64,000 nt of DNA from G965276765 sp965276825 (GTDB lineage Bacteria; Actinomycetota; Acidimicrobiia; Acidimicrobiales; Palsa-688): NCBI GenBank assembly GCA_965276825.1, contig OZ255630.1, positions 3,224,001-3,288,000 of the forward strand, written 5' to 3'. A model generated the notes under the pieces. The model saw only the letters and a program-made list of their open reading frames with translations, was not told the origin of the DNA and ran no database searches. A program made the position numbers and the translations under genes. Shown piece after piece: positions 1 to 6,952 of the stretch (positions are counted from its first letter, which is position 1; each line of letters starts with the position of its first letter).

Positions 1-273
1 GGGCTGGCCATCAACCTGTCCTTCTGGCCGTTCTCCGTCTCGGCGGGCAGCACCATCTCCTACCGCCCCGGCGCGCCGCTCGCCGAGCAGGTCCACCGCT
101 ACCTCGTCTTCGACGCCACCACCTCGCTCGGCTGGGACACCGGCCGGGCCATCACCAACCTGGCGCTCATCGTGGTGCTCGGAACCCCTGTGCTGCGGTC
201 GTTTCGCCGGGCGGCCAGGCGGGCGGCGTTCGAAGCACCCGTCACCTTCGCTCCTCGGGACGGCGTTGGGTAG
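1..273 (+). CDS. ECF transporter S component, C-terminal fragment
   Basis: Only the last 90 codons are in the window; the frame is open from base 1 and stops at TAG 271-273. The fragment ends with a Trp-Asp-x-Gly-Arg-Ala stretch, a hydrophobic segment (LALIVVLGTPVLR) and a basic tail, which resembles the C-terminus of actinobacterial energy-coupling-factor substrate-binding membrane subunits. Such proteins bind a vitamin or similar substrate in the membrane and work with an ECF ATPase and T component. Substrate cannot be told from this fragment. The stop codon TAG is also the first part of the -10 box proposed for the next gene. Confidence 0.5.
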   Translation, partial: GLAINLSFWPFSVSAGSTISYRPGAPLAEQVHRYLVFDATTSLGWDTGRAITNLALIVVLGTPVLRSFRRAARRAAFEAPVTFAPRDGVG

Positions 274-276
274 CGT
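271..276 (+). promoter_or_regulatory. Leaderless -10 box of the methyltransferase gene
   Basis: TAGCGT fits TANNNT and is followed by 7 nt and then GTG 284. The same hexamer and the same spacing occur before the SDR gene at 5088. This argues for GTG 284 over TTG 266 as the methyltransferase start. Inference from spacing only. Confidence 0.45.
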
Positions 277-283
277 CGCCGCC

Positions 284-1684
284 GTGCCCGCCCGACCAGC
301 CGACGACCGGCCGGCCAGGCGGCGGCCGACCGTGACGGCCAGGTTCGGGTCGGGACGGCGTGAGAGCCACGACGCGTCCGGCTTCTACGACCGCTTCACC
401 CGGCCGGTCGTCACCGACGACGTCGACGTCGGTGCGCCCGGGGAGCTCGACGTCATCCGCCTGGCCAGCGCGACCGACATGCGCGACGTGCCGACCTCGT
501 CGGTGGCCCTGGTGGTCACGTCGCCGCCCTATTTCGCCGGCAAGGCCTACGAGGAGGACCTCGGCGCCGACGGGGTGCCGAGCAGCTACCTCGAGTACCT
601 GGAGCTGCTCGGTGCCGTGTTCACCGAGTGCGTCCGGGTGCTCGAGCCCGGCGGGCGGATCGCGGTCAACGTGGCCAACCTCGGGCGCCGGCCCTACCGG
701 TCCCTCGCCGGCGACGTCAGCACCATCCTCGAGCGCCTCGGCCTGCTGCTGCGCGGCGAGATCGTCTGGTGGAAGGGCCGTGCTGCGGGCGGGTCGTGCG
801 CCTGGGGCTCGTTCCAGAGCCCGGCCAACCCCGTGCTGCGCGACGTCACCGAGCGGGTCGTGATCGCCGGCAGGGGCCGCTTCGATCGGGCCGTCGCCCC
901 CGGGAGGCGCAGGGAGCTGGGGCTGCCCTCCGAGGCGACCATCACCCGCGAGGAGTTCCTCGAGGCCACCACCGACCTCTGGGAGCTGGCGCCCGAGCGA
1001 GCGACGCGCGTCGGGCACCCGGCGCCGTTCCCCGTCGAGCTCCCGGCCCGACTCATCGAGCTGTACACCTACGCGGGCGACGTGGTGCTCGACCCGTTCA
1101 TGGGATCGGGCACCACGGCGGTGGCGGCCAAGCGGGCCGGGCGACGCTTCGTCGGCTACGACACCGACCCGGCGTACGTGACGACCGCGAGGGCCAGGGT
1201 CGCGGCGGTCGAGCCCCCCGCCGCCGCTCCCGACCTGTCGCCGGCCGTGGCCGAAGCCGTCGCCGCCGGCCTGCCGGCCAAGGAGGTGGCGGCCCGCCTG
1301 ATCGCCGGCGCCGGGTTCGACGAGGTCGCCGTGCCCAGGCGGCCAGGCCCGTTCGGGGTCGACATCCACGTCACCGCCAGGGACGCGACCGGGAGGACCT
1401 GGGCGTTCGCCGTGTCCGGCGGCTTCACCACCTCCCGGGGCGGGCTGGGCCGCACCGACACCCTGTGGCGGGCCATCGGCCAGGCCGGAGCGCTCGCCGC
1501 ATCGACCGACCCCCCGCCTCTGGTGCTGCTCAGCACCGAGCTGCCTGCCCGCACCGCGCCGGGCGGGAAGGCCCTCGACGCGGTCACCGGCCCCGGCCGC
1601 CCGGTGACCGCCGCCCTCGGACTGCTCGACGGGGCCACGCCCGGGCGCCTCGCCGCGCTGGCCTCGGCCGGTCGCCCCAGCTGA
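284..1684 (+). CDS. Site-specific DNA methyltransferase (N4/N6 class) with C-terminal nuclease-like domain
   Basis: A 466-residue protein if read from GTG 284; the frame could also start at TTG 266. The N-terminal two thirds carries the amino-methyltransferase motif IV TSPPY near residue 87 and the SAM-binding motif DPFMGSGTT near residue 273, in the order of the beta-class (PF01555) enzymes that methylate adenine N6 or cytosine N4. The last 150 residues form a separate domain with GVDIHVTARD followed by WAFAVSG, which looks like a PD-(D/E)XK-like core whose catalytic (D/E)-x-K is not preserved. No restriction gene is adjacent, so it is probably an orphan methyltransferase with a role in regulation or protection. 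Target sequence unknown. Confidence 0.85.
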   Translation: MPARPADDRPARRRPTVTARFGSGRRESHDASGFYDRFTRPVVTDDVDVGAPGELDVIRLASATDMRDVPTSSVALVVTSPPYFAGKAYEEDLGADGVPSSYLEYLELLGAVFTECVRVLEPGGRIAVNVANLGRRPYRSLAGDVSTILERLGLLLRGEIVWWKGRAAGGSCAWGSFQSPANPVLRDVTERVVIAGRGRFDRAVAPGRRRELGLPSEATITREEFLEATTDLWELAPERATRVGHPAPFPVELPARLIELYTYAGDVVLDPFMGSGTTAVAAKRAGRRFVGYDTDPAYVTTARARVAAVEPPAAAPDLSPAVAEAVAAGLPAKEVAARLIAGAGFDEVAVPRRPGPFGVDIHVTARDATGRTWAFAVSGGFTTSRGGLGRTDTLWRAIGQAGALAASTDPPPLVLLSTELPARTAPGGKALDAVTGPGRPVTAALGLLDGATPGRLAALASAGRPS

Positions 1685-1772
1685 GCATCCGGCGCGAGCG
1701 AGGCGGCCACGCGCCGGTGAGCGGCGGCATCGAGGGAGGGAGCGGGGCGCCCCGACGGGGTAGTCACCGACC

Positions 1773-2588
1773 ATGAGCTCGCGTCCCGGTGCCGTCCCCG
1801 TCCACGTCGTCGACGCGTTCACGGACCGGCCCTTTGCCGGCAACCCGGCGGCGGTCTGCCTGCTCGGCCGGGCCGCGCCCGCGGAGTGGATGGCGTCAGT
1901 GGCCGCGGAGATCAACCTGTCGGAGACGGCCTTCGTCTGGCGGGAGGCGGACACCTGGCGGCTGCGGTGGTGGACCCCGGCGGCCGAGGTGCCGCTCTGC
2001 GGCCACGCGACCCTCGCCGCCGCCCACGTCCTGCGCAGCGAGGGGCTGGTCGGCCACGACGAGTCCGTGGCCTTCGAGACGGCCAGCGGCACCCTCCACG
2101 CCTGCCCGGACGGCCCCCGCATCGAGCTCGACCTCCCGGCCTACGAACGCCAGGAGGTCGGAGCGGCGGACCGGGCTGCGGTCGAGGCGGCGGTGGTGGC
2201 CCCGGTGGTCGACGTGGCCCGCTACGGCCCCAAGCTGCTGGCTGCGGTCGCCGACGAGGAGGGGGTGGACGCCGGGGTGGCCGCCATCGGTGCGGTCGCC
2301 CGGCTGCCCGCCGAGGGCCTGGCTCTCACCGCCGACCGGCCCGGCGGCTACGTGCTGCGCTACTTCGCCCCCGCCGTCGGCGTCGACGAGGACCCGGTGA
2401 CGGGGTCGGCGCAGTGCGCCACCGGCCCGTACTGGCACGAGCGCAACGGCGACGAGGAGTGGGAGGTCGATCAGCGCTCGCCCCGCGGCGGCCACCTGTG
2501 GGTGCGCCTGAGCACGCAGGGCCGGGTGAAGGTCGCCGGTCAGGCCGTCACGGTGTCCAGGGGCGAGCTGCTGGTGGCCCCCGGCTGA
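1773..2588 (+). CDS. PhzF family isomerase/epimerase-like protein
   Basis: A 271-residue protein of normal length for the PhzF family. It shows the N-terminal signature VVDAFTDRPFAGNPAAV, the conserved Glu in NLSETAFV (the family's catalytic acid), LCGHATLAAAHV, and the C-terminal DEDPVTGSAQCA loop. PhzF itself isomerises trans-2,3-dihydro-3-hydroxyanthranilate in phenazine synthesis, but there are no phenazine genes here, so the substrate is unknown. ATG 1773 is preceded by a near -10 hexamer (TAGTCA) six bases upstream, in keeping with leaderless genes nearby. It stands as a single gene between the methyltransferase and the secreted protein. Confidence 0.88.
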   Translation: MSSRPGAVPVHVVDAFTDRPFAGNPAAVCLLGRAAPAEWMASVAAEINLSETAFVWREADTWRLRWWTPAAEVPLCGHATLAAAHVLRSEGLVGHDESVAFETASGTLHACPDGPRIELDLPAYERQEVGAADRAAVEAAVVAPVVDVARYGPKLLAAVADEEGVDAGVAAIGAVARLPAEGLALTADRPGGYVLRYFAPAVGVDEDPVTGSAQCATGPYWHERNGDEEWEVDQRSPRGGHLWVRLSTQGRVKVAGQAVTVSRGELLVAPG

Positions 2589-2685
2589 ACGTGCGGGAAC
2601 CTTCCCGGCCCGCCGGTGGTCAGGTCTCGTGTGCCACCTCGGTGCCGTCGCTGAAGAGCGAGTGAGTGAGAGAAAGGTCTCCCGT

Positions 2686-3213
2686 ATGCGCCTCCCGTCC
2701 CGCCTGGCCGTGGCCGTCGCCGCCATCGCCCTCCCCGTCGCCGCGGTCACCGCGCCGTCCGCTTCCGCCTCCGCCGCCCCCGGTCGTGCGGCCGTCCACG
2801 CCAAGGTCGCCGACGCCAAGGTCGCCGACGCCAAGGTCGCCGAAGCCAAGGTCGCCGAAGCCAAGGTCGCCGAAGCCAAGGTTTCCAACGCCAAGGTGGT
2901 CGACTGCCAGGGCGGCCCGGCCGAGGTGAAGCCGAGGACCCTGCTCTACGCCTGCGGTGACGCCAGCACCGTGGCCATCAAGCTGCACTGGACCAACTGG
3001 GGAGCGCGGCGCGCCCACGCCACCGGCTACCTGGCCGTCAACGACTGCACTCCCAACTGCGCGACCGGGCACTTCCACGACTTCGAGGCCGCGCTCACCC
3101 TCACCCGCCTGCACACCTTCGCCGACGGCCGGTCGCGGTACCGCTACGTGACCATCCGCTCGTTGGCCCCAGGACGGGGCTTCGGGGTGCTGCGCGCCAG
3201 CCTGCCTGGCTGA
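2686..3213 (+). CDS. Secreted small Cys-containing protein with AKVA[DE] repeats
   Basis: A 175-residue protein. ATG 2686 is chosen because AGAAAGG lies upstream and because it gives a classic signal peptide (basic MRLPSR, hydrophobic core, cleavage likely after SASAS or SASAA). The mature N-terminus then carries seven AKV units, six of them complete five-residue repeats of the type AKVAD/AKVAE. The following domain has four cysteines (in VDCQ, YACGD and NDCTPNC) and a TxxWxxWG-like core, a layout common in exported actinobacterial proteins of unknown function; two disulfides are plausible. No enzymatic motif is seen. It is probably released or surface-associated. Confidence 0.75.
   Translation: MRLPSRLAVAVAAIALPVAAVTAPSASASAAPGRAAVHAKVADAKVADAKVAEAKVAEAKVAEAKVSNAKVVDCQGGPAEVKPRTLLYACGDASTVAIKLHWTNWGARRAHATGYLAVNDCTPNCATGHFHDFEAALTLTRLHTFADGRSRYRYVTIRSLAPGRGFGVLRASLPG
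2800..2898 (+). repeat. 15-bp tandem repeat inside the secreted protein gene
   Basis: Six full 15-bp units (GCCAAGGTCGCCGAM consensus) plus a partial seventh run in frame, coding Ala-Lys-Val-Ala-Asp/Glu. Early units end GAC, the next three end GAA, and the last full unit has drifted (GTTTCCAAC). This gradient looks like local expansion by slippage. Copy number is likely to vary between strains. Confidence 0.9.
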
Positions 3214-3255
3214 CCGGCGCCGGCCTCGGGTGGTTCCGAACCGTCTCCGGAAACA

Positions 3256-3283
3256 CCGATGGCGCCCCGAAGGGCGCCATCGG
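3256..3283 (+). terminator. Strong hairpin, likely terminator
   Basis: A perfect 12-bp stem (CCGATGGCGCCC paired with GGGCGCCATCGG) closes a 4-nt CGAA loop, 43 bases after the stop of the secreted protein gene. There is no T-run after it, as is common for actinobacterial hairpin terminators. Confidence 0.65.
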
Positions 3284-3446
3284 CGGAGCGGAACGAGCGG
3301 CGGATCTCGGTCCGCTCTGCTGGAGTAGGTGGCGGGTTCCCACTCCAGGTTGGCTAACGATAACCGGCGCGTCTTTGTTCCGCCCGTAACAGGTCCTATT
3401 GGGCGCGTTACGGGACCGAACGGCCACGTTGCGGGGGCGGAAGGGC

Positions 3447-3452
3447 GATACT
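3447..3452 (+). promoter_or_regulatory. Leaderless -10 box of the SPFH gene
   Basis: GATACT sits six bases before ATG 3459, at the place where a -10 box lies in leaderless actinobacterial transcripts. It matches TANNNT at all but the first base. Confidence 0.35.
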
Positions 3453-3458
3453 CGGAAG

Positions 3459-4466
3459 ATGAAACCGCTCGAAACGGCCTTCGTGGTGGCCGCGTCCGGG
3501 ACCGACCCCGTCGTGACCGCGGTGATCATCGCGGCGGTCGTCGTGGCCCTCCTCGCCGTCGTCGTCGCCCGGGCCAGCCTGGTCGTGGTCAAGGAGTACG
3601 AACGTGCCGTGATGTTCCGATTCGGGCGGGTGCTCGGTGAGCCCAAGGGTCCCGGCATCGTCGCCCGCCTGCCTGGCATCGACCGGGTGACCAAGGTCAA
3701 CCTGCGCGTCGAGGTCATCGACATCCCCCCGCAGGGGGTGATCACCCAGGACAACGTGACCATCCAGGTCGACGCGGTCGTCTACTTCCAGGTCGTCGAG
3801 CCGACGAGGGCGGTGCTCGGCGTCGACGACTTCCGCTTCGCCAGCCAGCGGGTCGCCATGACCAGCCTGCGCTCCATCATCGGCCGCTACGAGCTCGACT
3901 CCCTCCTCGCCCACCGCGAGGACGTCAACGCCGAGCTGCGCTCCACCATCGCCCGCAACACCACCGAGTGGGGCGTCGAGGTCCGCCAGGTCGAGGTGCG
4001 CGACATCATCCTGCCGCCCGAGCTGCTCCGGGCCATGGCCCGCCAGGCCGAGGCCGAGCGGGAGCGGCGCGCCAAGGTGATCGCCGCCACCGGGGAGCTG
4101 CAGGCCAGCGCCGAGCTCGGCGAGGCCGCCGACCGGCTCTCCGCCAGCCCCGGCGCGCTGCAGCTGCGCACCCTCCAGACCCTCACCGAGGTGGCGTCGG
4201 AGAACAACTCGACCCTCGTGTTCCCCATCCCCTTCGAGCTGCTCGAGGTCCTGCGCCGGCCCGGGGCGCCCGCCGCTCCCGTCGTTCCCGAGCCCTCCGC
4301 CGTCGCCGCCCCCTACCCGGAGCACCACGGCCCCGGCATCCCCGAGACCGGGGCGCTCGGACCCGGCGTGGTCGTTCCCCCGACCCCTCTCCTCCCCGAT
4401 CCCGCCCCCGTCGAGCGCCTCCCGGCGGAGGGTCAGCGGCCCCGGGGCAGGAAGTTTTCGAAGTAG
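3459..4466 (+). CDS. SPFH/band-7 family membrane protein (stomatin/slipin-like)
   Basis: A 335-residue protein. One N-terminal TM helix (about residues 17-40, rich in V/A/I) is followed by the stomatin signature VVKEYERAVMFRFGRV, then the band-7 core with GVITQDNVTIQVDAVVYF and a charged helical stretch around AEAERERRAKVI. The C-terminal 60 residues are Pro-rich and probably disordered. Slipins assemble into large membrane-attached oligomers; here there is no adjacent NfeD-like protease partner gene, so the specific role is open. ATG 3459 follows the hydrophilic upstream stretch and begins MKPLETAF. The 3' end overlaps the convergent dcd gene by 34 bp. Confidence 0.87.
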   Translation: MKPLETAFVVAASGTDPVVTAVIIAAVVVALLAVVVARASLVVVKEYERAVMFRFGRVLGEPKGPGIVARLPGIDRVTKVNLRVEVIDIPPQGVITQDNVTIQVDAVVYFQVVEPTRAVLGVDDFRFASQRVAMTSLRSIIGRYELDSLLAHREDVNAELRSTIARNTTEWGVEVRQVEVRDIILPPELLRAMARQAEAERERRAKVIAATGELQASAELGEAADRLSASPGALQLRTLQTLTEVASENNSTLVFPIPFELLEVLRRPGAPAAPVVPEPSAVAAPYPEHHGPGIPETGALGPGVVVPPTPLLPDPAPVERLPAEGQRPRGRKFSK

Positions 4467-5008
4467 CGGCTCGGAGTCGGGCCCCGCTGGCCCTGGTACT
4501 TGGATCCGACCTGGCTCGAGCCGTAGGGGATGTCCGCCGGCGTCGTCATGCGCAGGAAGCTGATCTGGCCGATCTTCATGCCCGGGTACAGGGTGATCGG
4601 CAGGTTGGCCACGTTGGACAGCTCCAGGGTCAGGTAGCCGTCCCAGCCGGCGTCCACGAATCCGGCCGTCGAGTGGATCAGCAGCCCGAGGCGACCCAGG
4701 CTCGACTTGCCCTCCAGCCGGCCGACCAGGTCGTCGGGCAGCGACACCCGCTCCGCGGTCGAGCCGAGCACGAACTCGCCCGGGTGGAGCACGAACACGT
4801 CCTCCGCGCCGATCTCCACCAGCTCGGTCAGGTCCTCCTGGTCGTCCCGGACGTCGATCACCCTCGACGTGTGGTTGCGGAAGACCCGGAAGAACCGGTC
4901 GAGTCGCAGGTCCACCGACGACGGCTGGATGTCCGCAGGGTCGAGCGGGGAGATCACGATCCGCCCCGCCCCCAGCTCTTCGCGGATCGTCCGGTCCGAC
5001 AGGATCAC
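4433..5008 (-). CDS. dcd: dCTP deaminase, probably bifunctional (dCTP deaminase/dUTPase)
   Basis: A 191-residue protein, the normal length for Dcd. It begins at GTG 5008 with VILSDRTIREEL, which matches family N-termini. Key motifs are LRLDRFFRVFRN, GEFVLGSTAE, GKSSLGRLGLLIHSTAGFVD (active-site Ser/Arg/Glu region) and GMKIGQ, ending with YQGQRGPTPSRYFENF. The GxSSLGRLGLLxHSTAGF and C-terminal QGQRGPTPSR pattern is the one seen in actinobacterial enzymes that turn dCTP directly into dUMP, so dUTP need not be released. It serves pyrimidine deoxynucleotide supply in the cytoplasm. A TAGGGT box 8 nt upstream suggests a leaderless mRNA. Confidence 0.92.
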   Translation of the reverse strand: MILSDRTIREELGAGRIVISPLDPADIQPSSVDLRLDRFFRVFRNHTSRVIDVRDDQEDLTELVEIGAEDVFVLHPGEFVLGSTAERVSLPDDLVGRLEGKSSLGRLGLLIHSTAGFVDAGWDGYLTLELSNVANLPITLYPGMKIGQISFLRMTTPADIPYGSSQVGSKYQGQRGPTPSRYFENFLPRGR

Positions 5009-5016
5009 GGGCGCCG

Positions 5017-5022
5017 ACCCTA
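5017..5022 (-). promoter_or_regulatory. Leaderless -10 box of dcd
   Basis: Read on the minus strand, TAGGGT lies 8 nt before GTG 5008. The divergent SDR gene has its own box at 5075, so the 79-bp gap holds two back-to-back short promoters. Confidence 0.45.
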
Positions 5023-5074
5023 CCGGGGTTCGGCCGACCCGACCAGGCCCGCGATGAGTCGCCCGGCCCGGTCG

Positions 5075-5080
5075 TAGCGT
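5075..5080 (+). promoter_or_regulatory. Leaderless -10 box of the SDR gene
   Basis: TAGCGT followed by 7 nt and ATG 5088. It is the same hexamer and spacing as at 271-276. This selects ATG 5088 instead of GTG 5079, which would start inside the box. Confidence 0.45.
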
Positions 5081-5087
5081 GGGGGCC

Positions 5088-5984
5088 ATGACCGGATGGA
5101 GCAGCGCAGACCTCCCCGACCTCTCCGGGCGGCGCGTCGTTGTCACCGGAGCCAGCAGCGGCATCGGCCGGGCCGCCGCCCGCGCCCTCGCCGGCGCCGG
5201 GGCGGCGGTGACCATCGCCGTGCGAGACGAGAGCAGGGGCACGACGGCGGCGTCGTCGATGTCGGGTCAGGTGGAGGTCCGCCGCCTCGACCTGGCCGAC
5301 CTATCGTCGGTGCGGGCCTTTGCCTCCGGATGGAGCGGCGACCTCGACATCCTCGTCGACAACGCCGGGATCATGGCCGTGCCGGAAAGCCGCACCGTCG
5401 ACGGGTTCGAGCTGCAGATCGGCACCAACCACCTGGGCCACTTCGCCCTCACCAACCTGCTGCTCCCCCACATCACCGACCGGGTGGTGGTGGTCTCCTC
5501 GACCGCCCACCGGATGGGGACCATCGACCTGGAGGATCTCAACTGGGAGCGCCGCTCCTATCGGGCGTGGGGGGCCTACGGGCAGTCCAAGCTGGCCAAC
5601 CTGCTGTTCGTGCTCGAGCTGCAGCGTCGGCTCGACGAGGTCGACTCGCCGGTCCTGGCCCTCGCCGCCCACCCCGGCTACGCGGCCACCAACCTGCAGG
5701 GCAAGTCGGCCAGCGCCATGCAGAACCTCGCCGCCAAGCTGGCCAACCTGCTCGTCGGTCAGAGCGAGGAGGACGGCGCTCGGCCGACCCTCTACGCGGC
5801 CACGGAGGACCTGCCCGGCAGGACCTTCGTCGGGCCCGGCGGCCGGGGCGAGGTGCGCGGCGCACCCAGGGTGGTCGTGGCCAACGACAAGGCCAGGGAC
5901 CAGGAGATGGCGAGGAGGCTGTGGACCCTCTCCGAAGAGCTGACCGGGGTCACCTGGCCGCTCGGCACGGCCGCCGCCCGCTGA
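5088..5984 (+). CDS. SDR family NAD(P)-dependent oxidoreductase
   Basis: A 298-residue Rossmann protein. The glycine motif TGASSGIG lies near residue 20, the structural NNAG-type motif is DNAGIMA, and the catalytic Tyr-Lys pair is in YGQSKLAN with the Ser in VSSTAH. The NTNHLGHF-type stretch (here GTNHLGHFALTNLL) and the insert after the active site recall the retinol-dehydrogenase/WWOX-like group. The substrate is unknown. Stop 5984 is followed by a degenerate short tandem repeat. Divergent from dcd. Confidence 0.88.
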   Translation: MTGWSSADLPDLSGRRVVVTGASSGIGRAAARALAGAGAAVTIAVRDESRGTTAASSMSGQVEVRRLDLADLSSVRAFASGWSGDLDILVDNAGIMAVPESRTVDGFELQIGTNHLGHFALTNLLLPHITDRVVVVSSTAHRMGTIDLEDLNWERRSYRAWGAYGQSKLANLLFVLELQRRLDEVDSPVLALAAHPGYAATNLQGKSASAMQNLAAKLANLLVGQSEEDGARPTLYAATEDLPGRTFVGPGGRGEVRGAPRVVVANDKARDQEMARRLWTLSEELTGVTWPLGTAAAR

Positions 5985-6019
5985 ACCTCCGCCCGCTTGA
6001 ACCTCCGCCCGCTGAACCC
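5974..6019 (+). repeat. Three short tandem repeats over the SDR stop codon
   Basis: Three copies of CCGCCCGCTGAACCT (the middle with one extra T) run across the end of the SDR gene. The stop TGA is part of the unit. Slippage here would change only the non-coding tail. Confidence 0.7.
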
Positions 6020-6048
6020 GCCGCCGGGACGATCCGGCCGGGGCGACG

Positions 6049-6870
6049 TCAGCCGGTGTCGATCTCCCCCCGCAGCACCTGGATGTAGCGCTCGGCCGAC
6101 GCCTCGAGGATGGCCCTGGCGTCGCGGCGCACGACCGGTTGCCACCACCCGCCGTAGATCCGGGCGAAGGCGTAGGGCGCAACCGCGTCGACCACGAGCC
6201 GCACGGCCCTCTCCGGCAGCGGCAGCCGGTTGGGCGCGCTCCACACGAAGGTCAGCCGGTCCTCGCCCGGGGTCACGAAGATCGTGTCGCCGGTGAGCAG
6301 CGCACCGGCGCCGTCCGCCGCGGCGGCGACGTGGACCACCGCACTGCCGGGGAAGTGCCCGCCGCACTGCACGAGCGTGACACCGGGAAGGACCGCCAGC
6401 GAGGCCGACCACCTGCGCTCGGCCGGATCGGGACGGGTCACCCACCCGGCATCGGCGTCGGGCAGGAGGATCTCGGCGTCGAGGGCGTGGGCCCACTCGA
6501 CCATCGCCCCGTAGAAGTGGGGGTGGCTGGCGGTGACGGCTCGCAGCTCGCCGGCGGCCCGCACGGCGCCGACGGCGGCATCGTCGAGGTAGCCGGGCGG
6601 ATCCCAGAGGAGGTTGCCGGCGTCGGTCGCCACGAGCAGTCCCCGCTGACCGATGCCCACGGGTGGATCGACGCCCACGCCGAGCAGGCCGGGCTCGACC
6701 TCGCGCACGACGCTGTGGTGCCCGGCGGCGCGCAGCTCGCCGATGGTCGTCCAGCCCTGCCCGGCAGGTGGCACCCACTGCCGCTCGTCGTCGCAGATGC
6801 GGCAGGCCGGCGGCGGCTCGGCGGCGTCGGGATAGTGGTTGGCGCAGGTGGTGCAGATCCAGACCGGCAT
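6049..6870 (-). CDS. MBL-fold hydrolase with N-terminal zinc ribbon
   Basis: A 273-residue protein. ATG 6870 has GAGGAGG upstream. The first 30 residues hold two CxxC knuckles (CTTC and CRIC), a rubredoxin-like zinc or iron site. The rest is a metallo-beta-lactamase fold: ASHPHFYGAMVEW stands at the HxHxDH position with the motif reduced, GGHFPGS supplies the next His, and LLTGDTIFVTP the bridging Asp. Homologues of this type are often annotated hydroxyacylglutathione-hydrolase-like; the substrate is unknown. The altered first metal motif (HPHFYG instead of HxHxDH) makes catalytic activity uncertain. Confidence 0.78.
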   Translation of the reverse strand: MPVWICTTCANHYPDAAEPPPACRICDDERQWVPPAGQGWTTIGELRAAGHHSVVREVEPGLLGVGVDPPVGIGQRGLLVATDAGNLLWDPPGYLDDAAVGAVRAAGELRAVTASHPHFYGAMVEWAHALDAEILLPDADAGWVTRPDPAERRWSASLAVLPGVTLVQCGGHFPGSAVVHVAAAADGAGALLTGDTIFVTPGEDRLTFVWSAPNRLPLPERAVRLVVDAVAPYAFARIYGGWWQPVVRRDARAILEASAERYIQVLRGEIDTG

Positions 6871-6952
6871 CGCTGCGGCTCCTCCTCGTCTCGCCGCCGT
6901 GACCGTACCCGGAGGGGCGCCCACGGCGCCCTCGGACCCGGGAACGGGGCCT

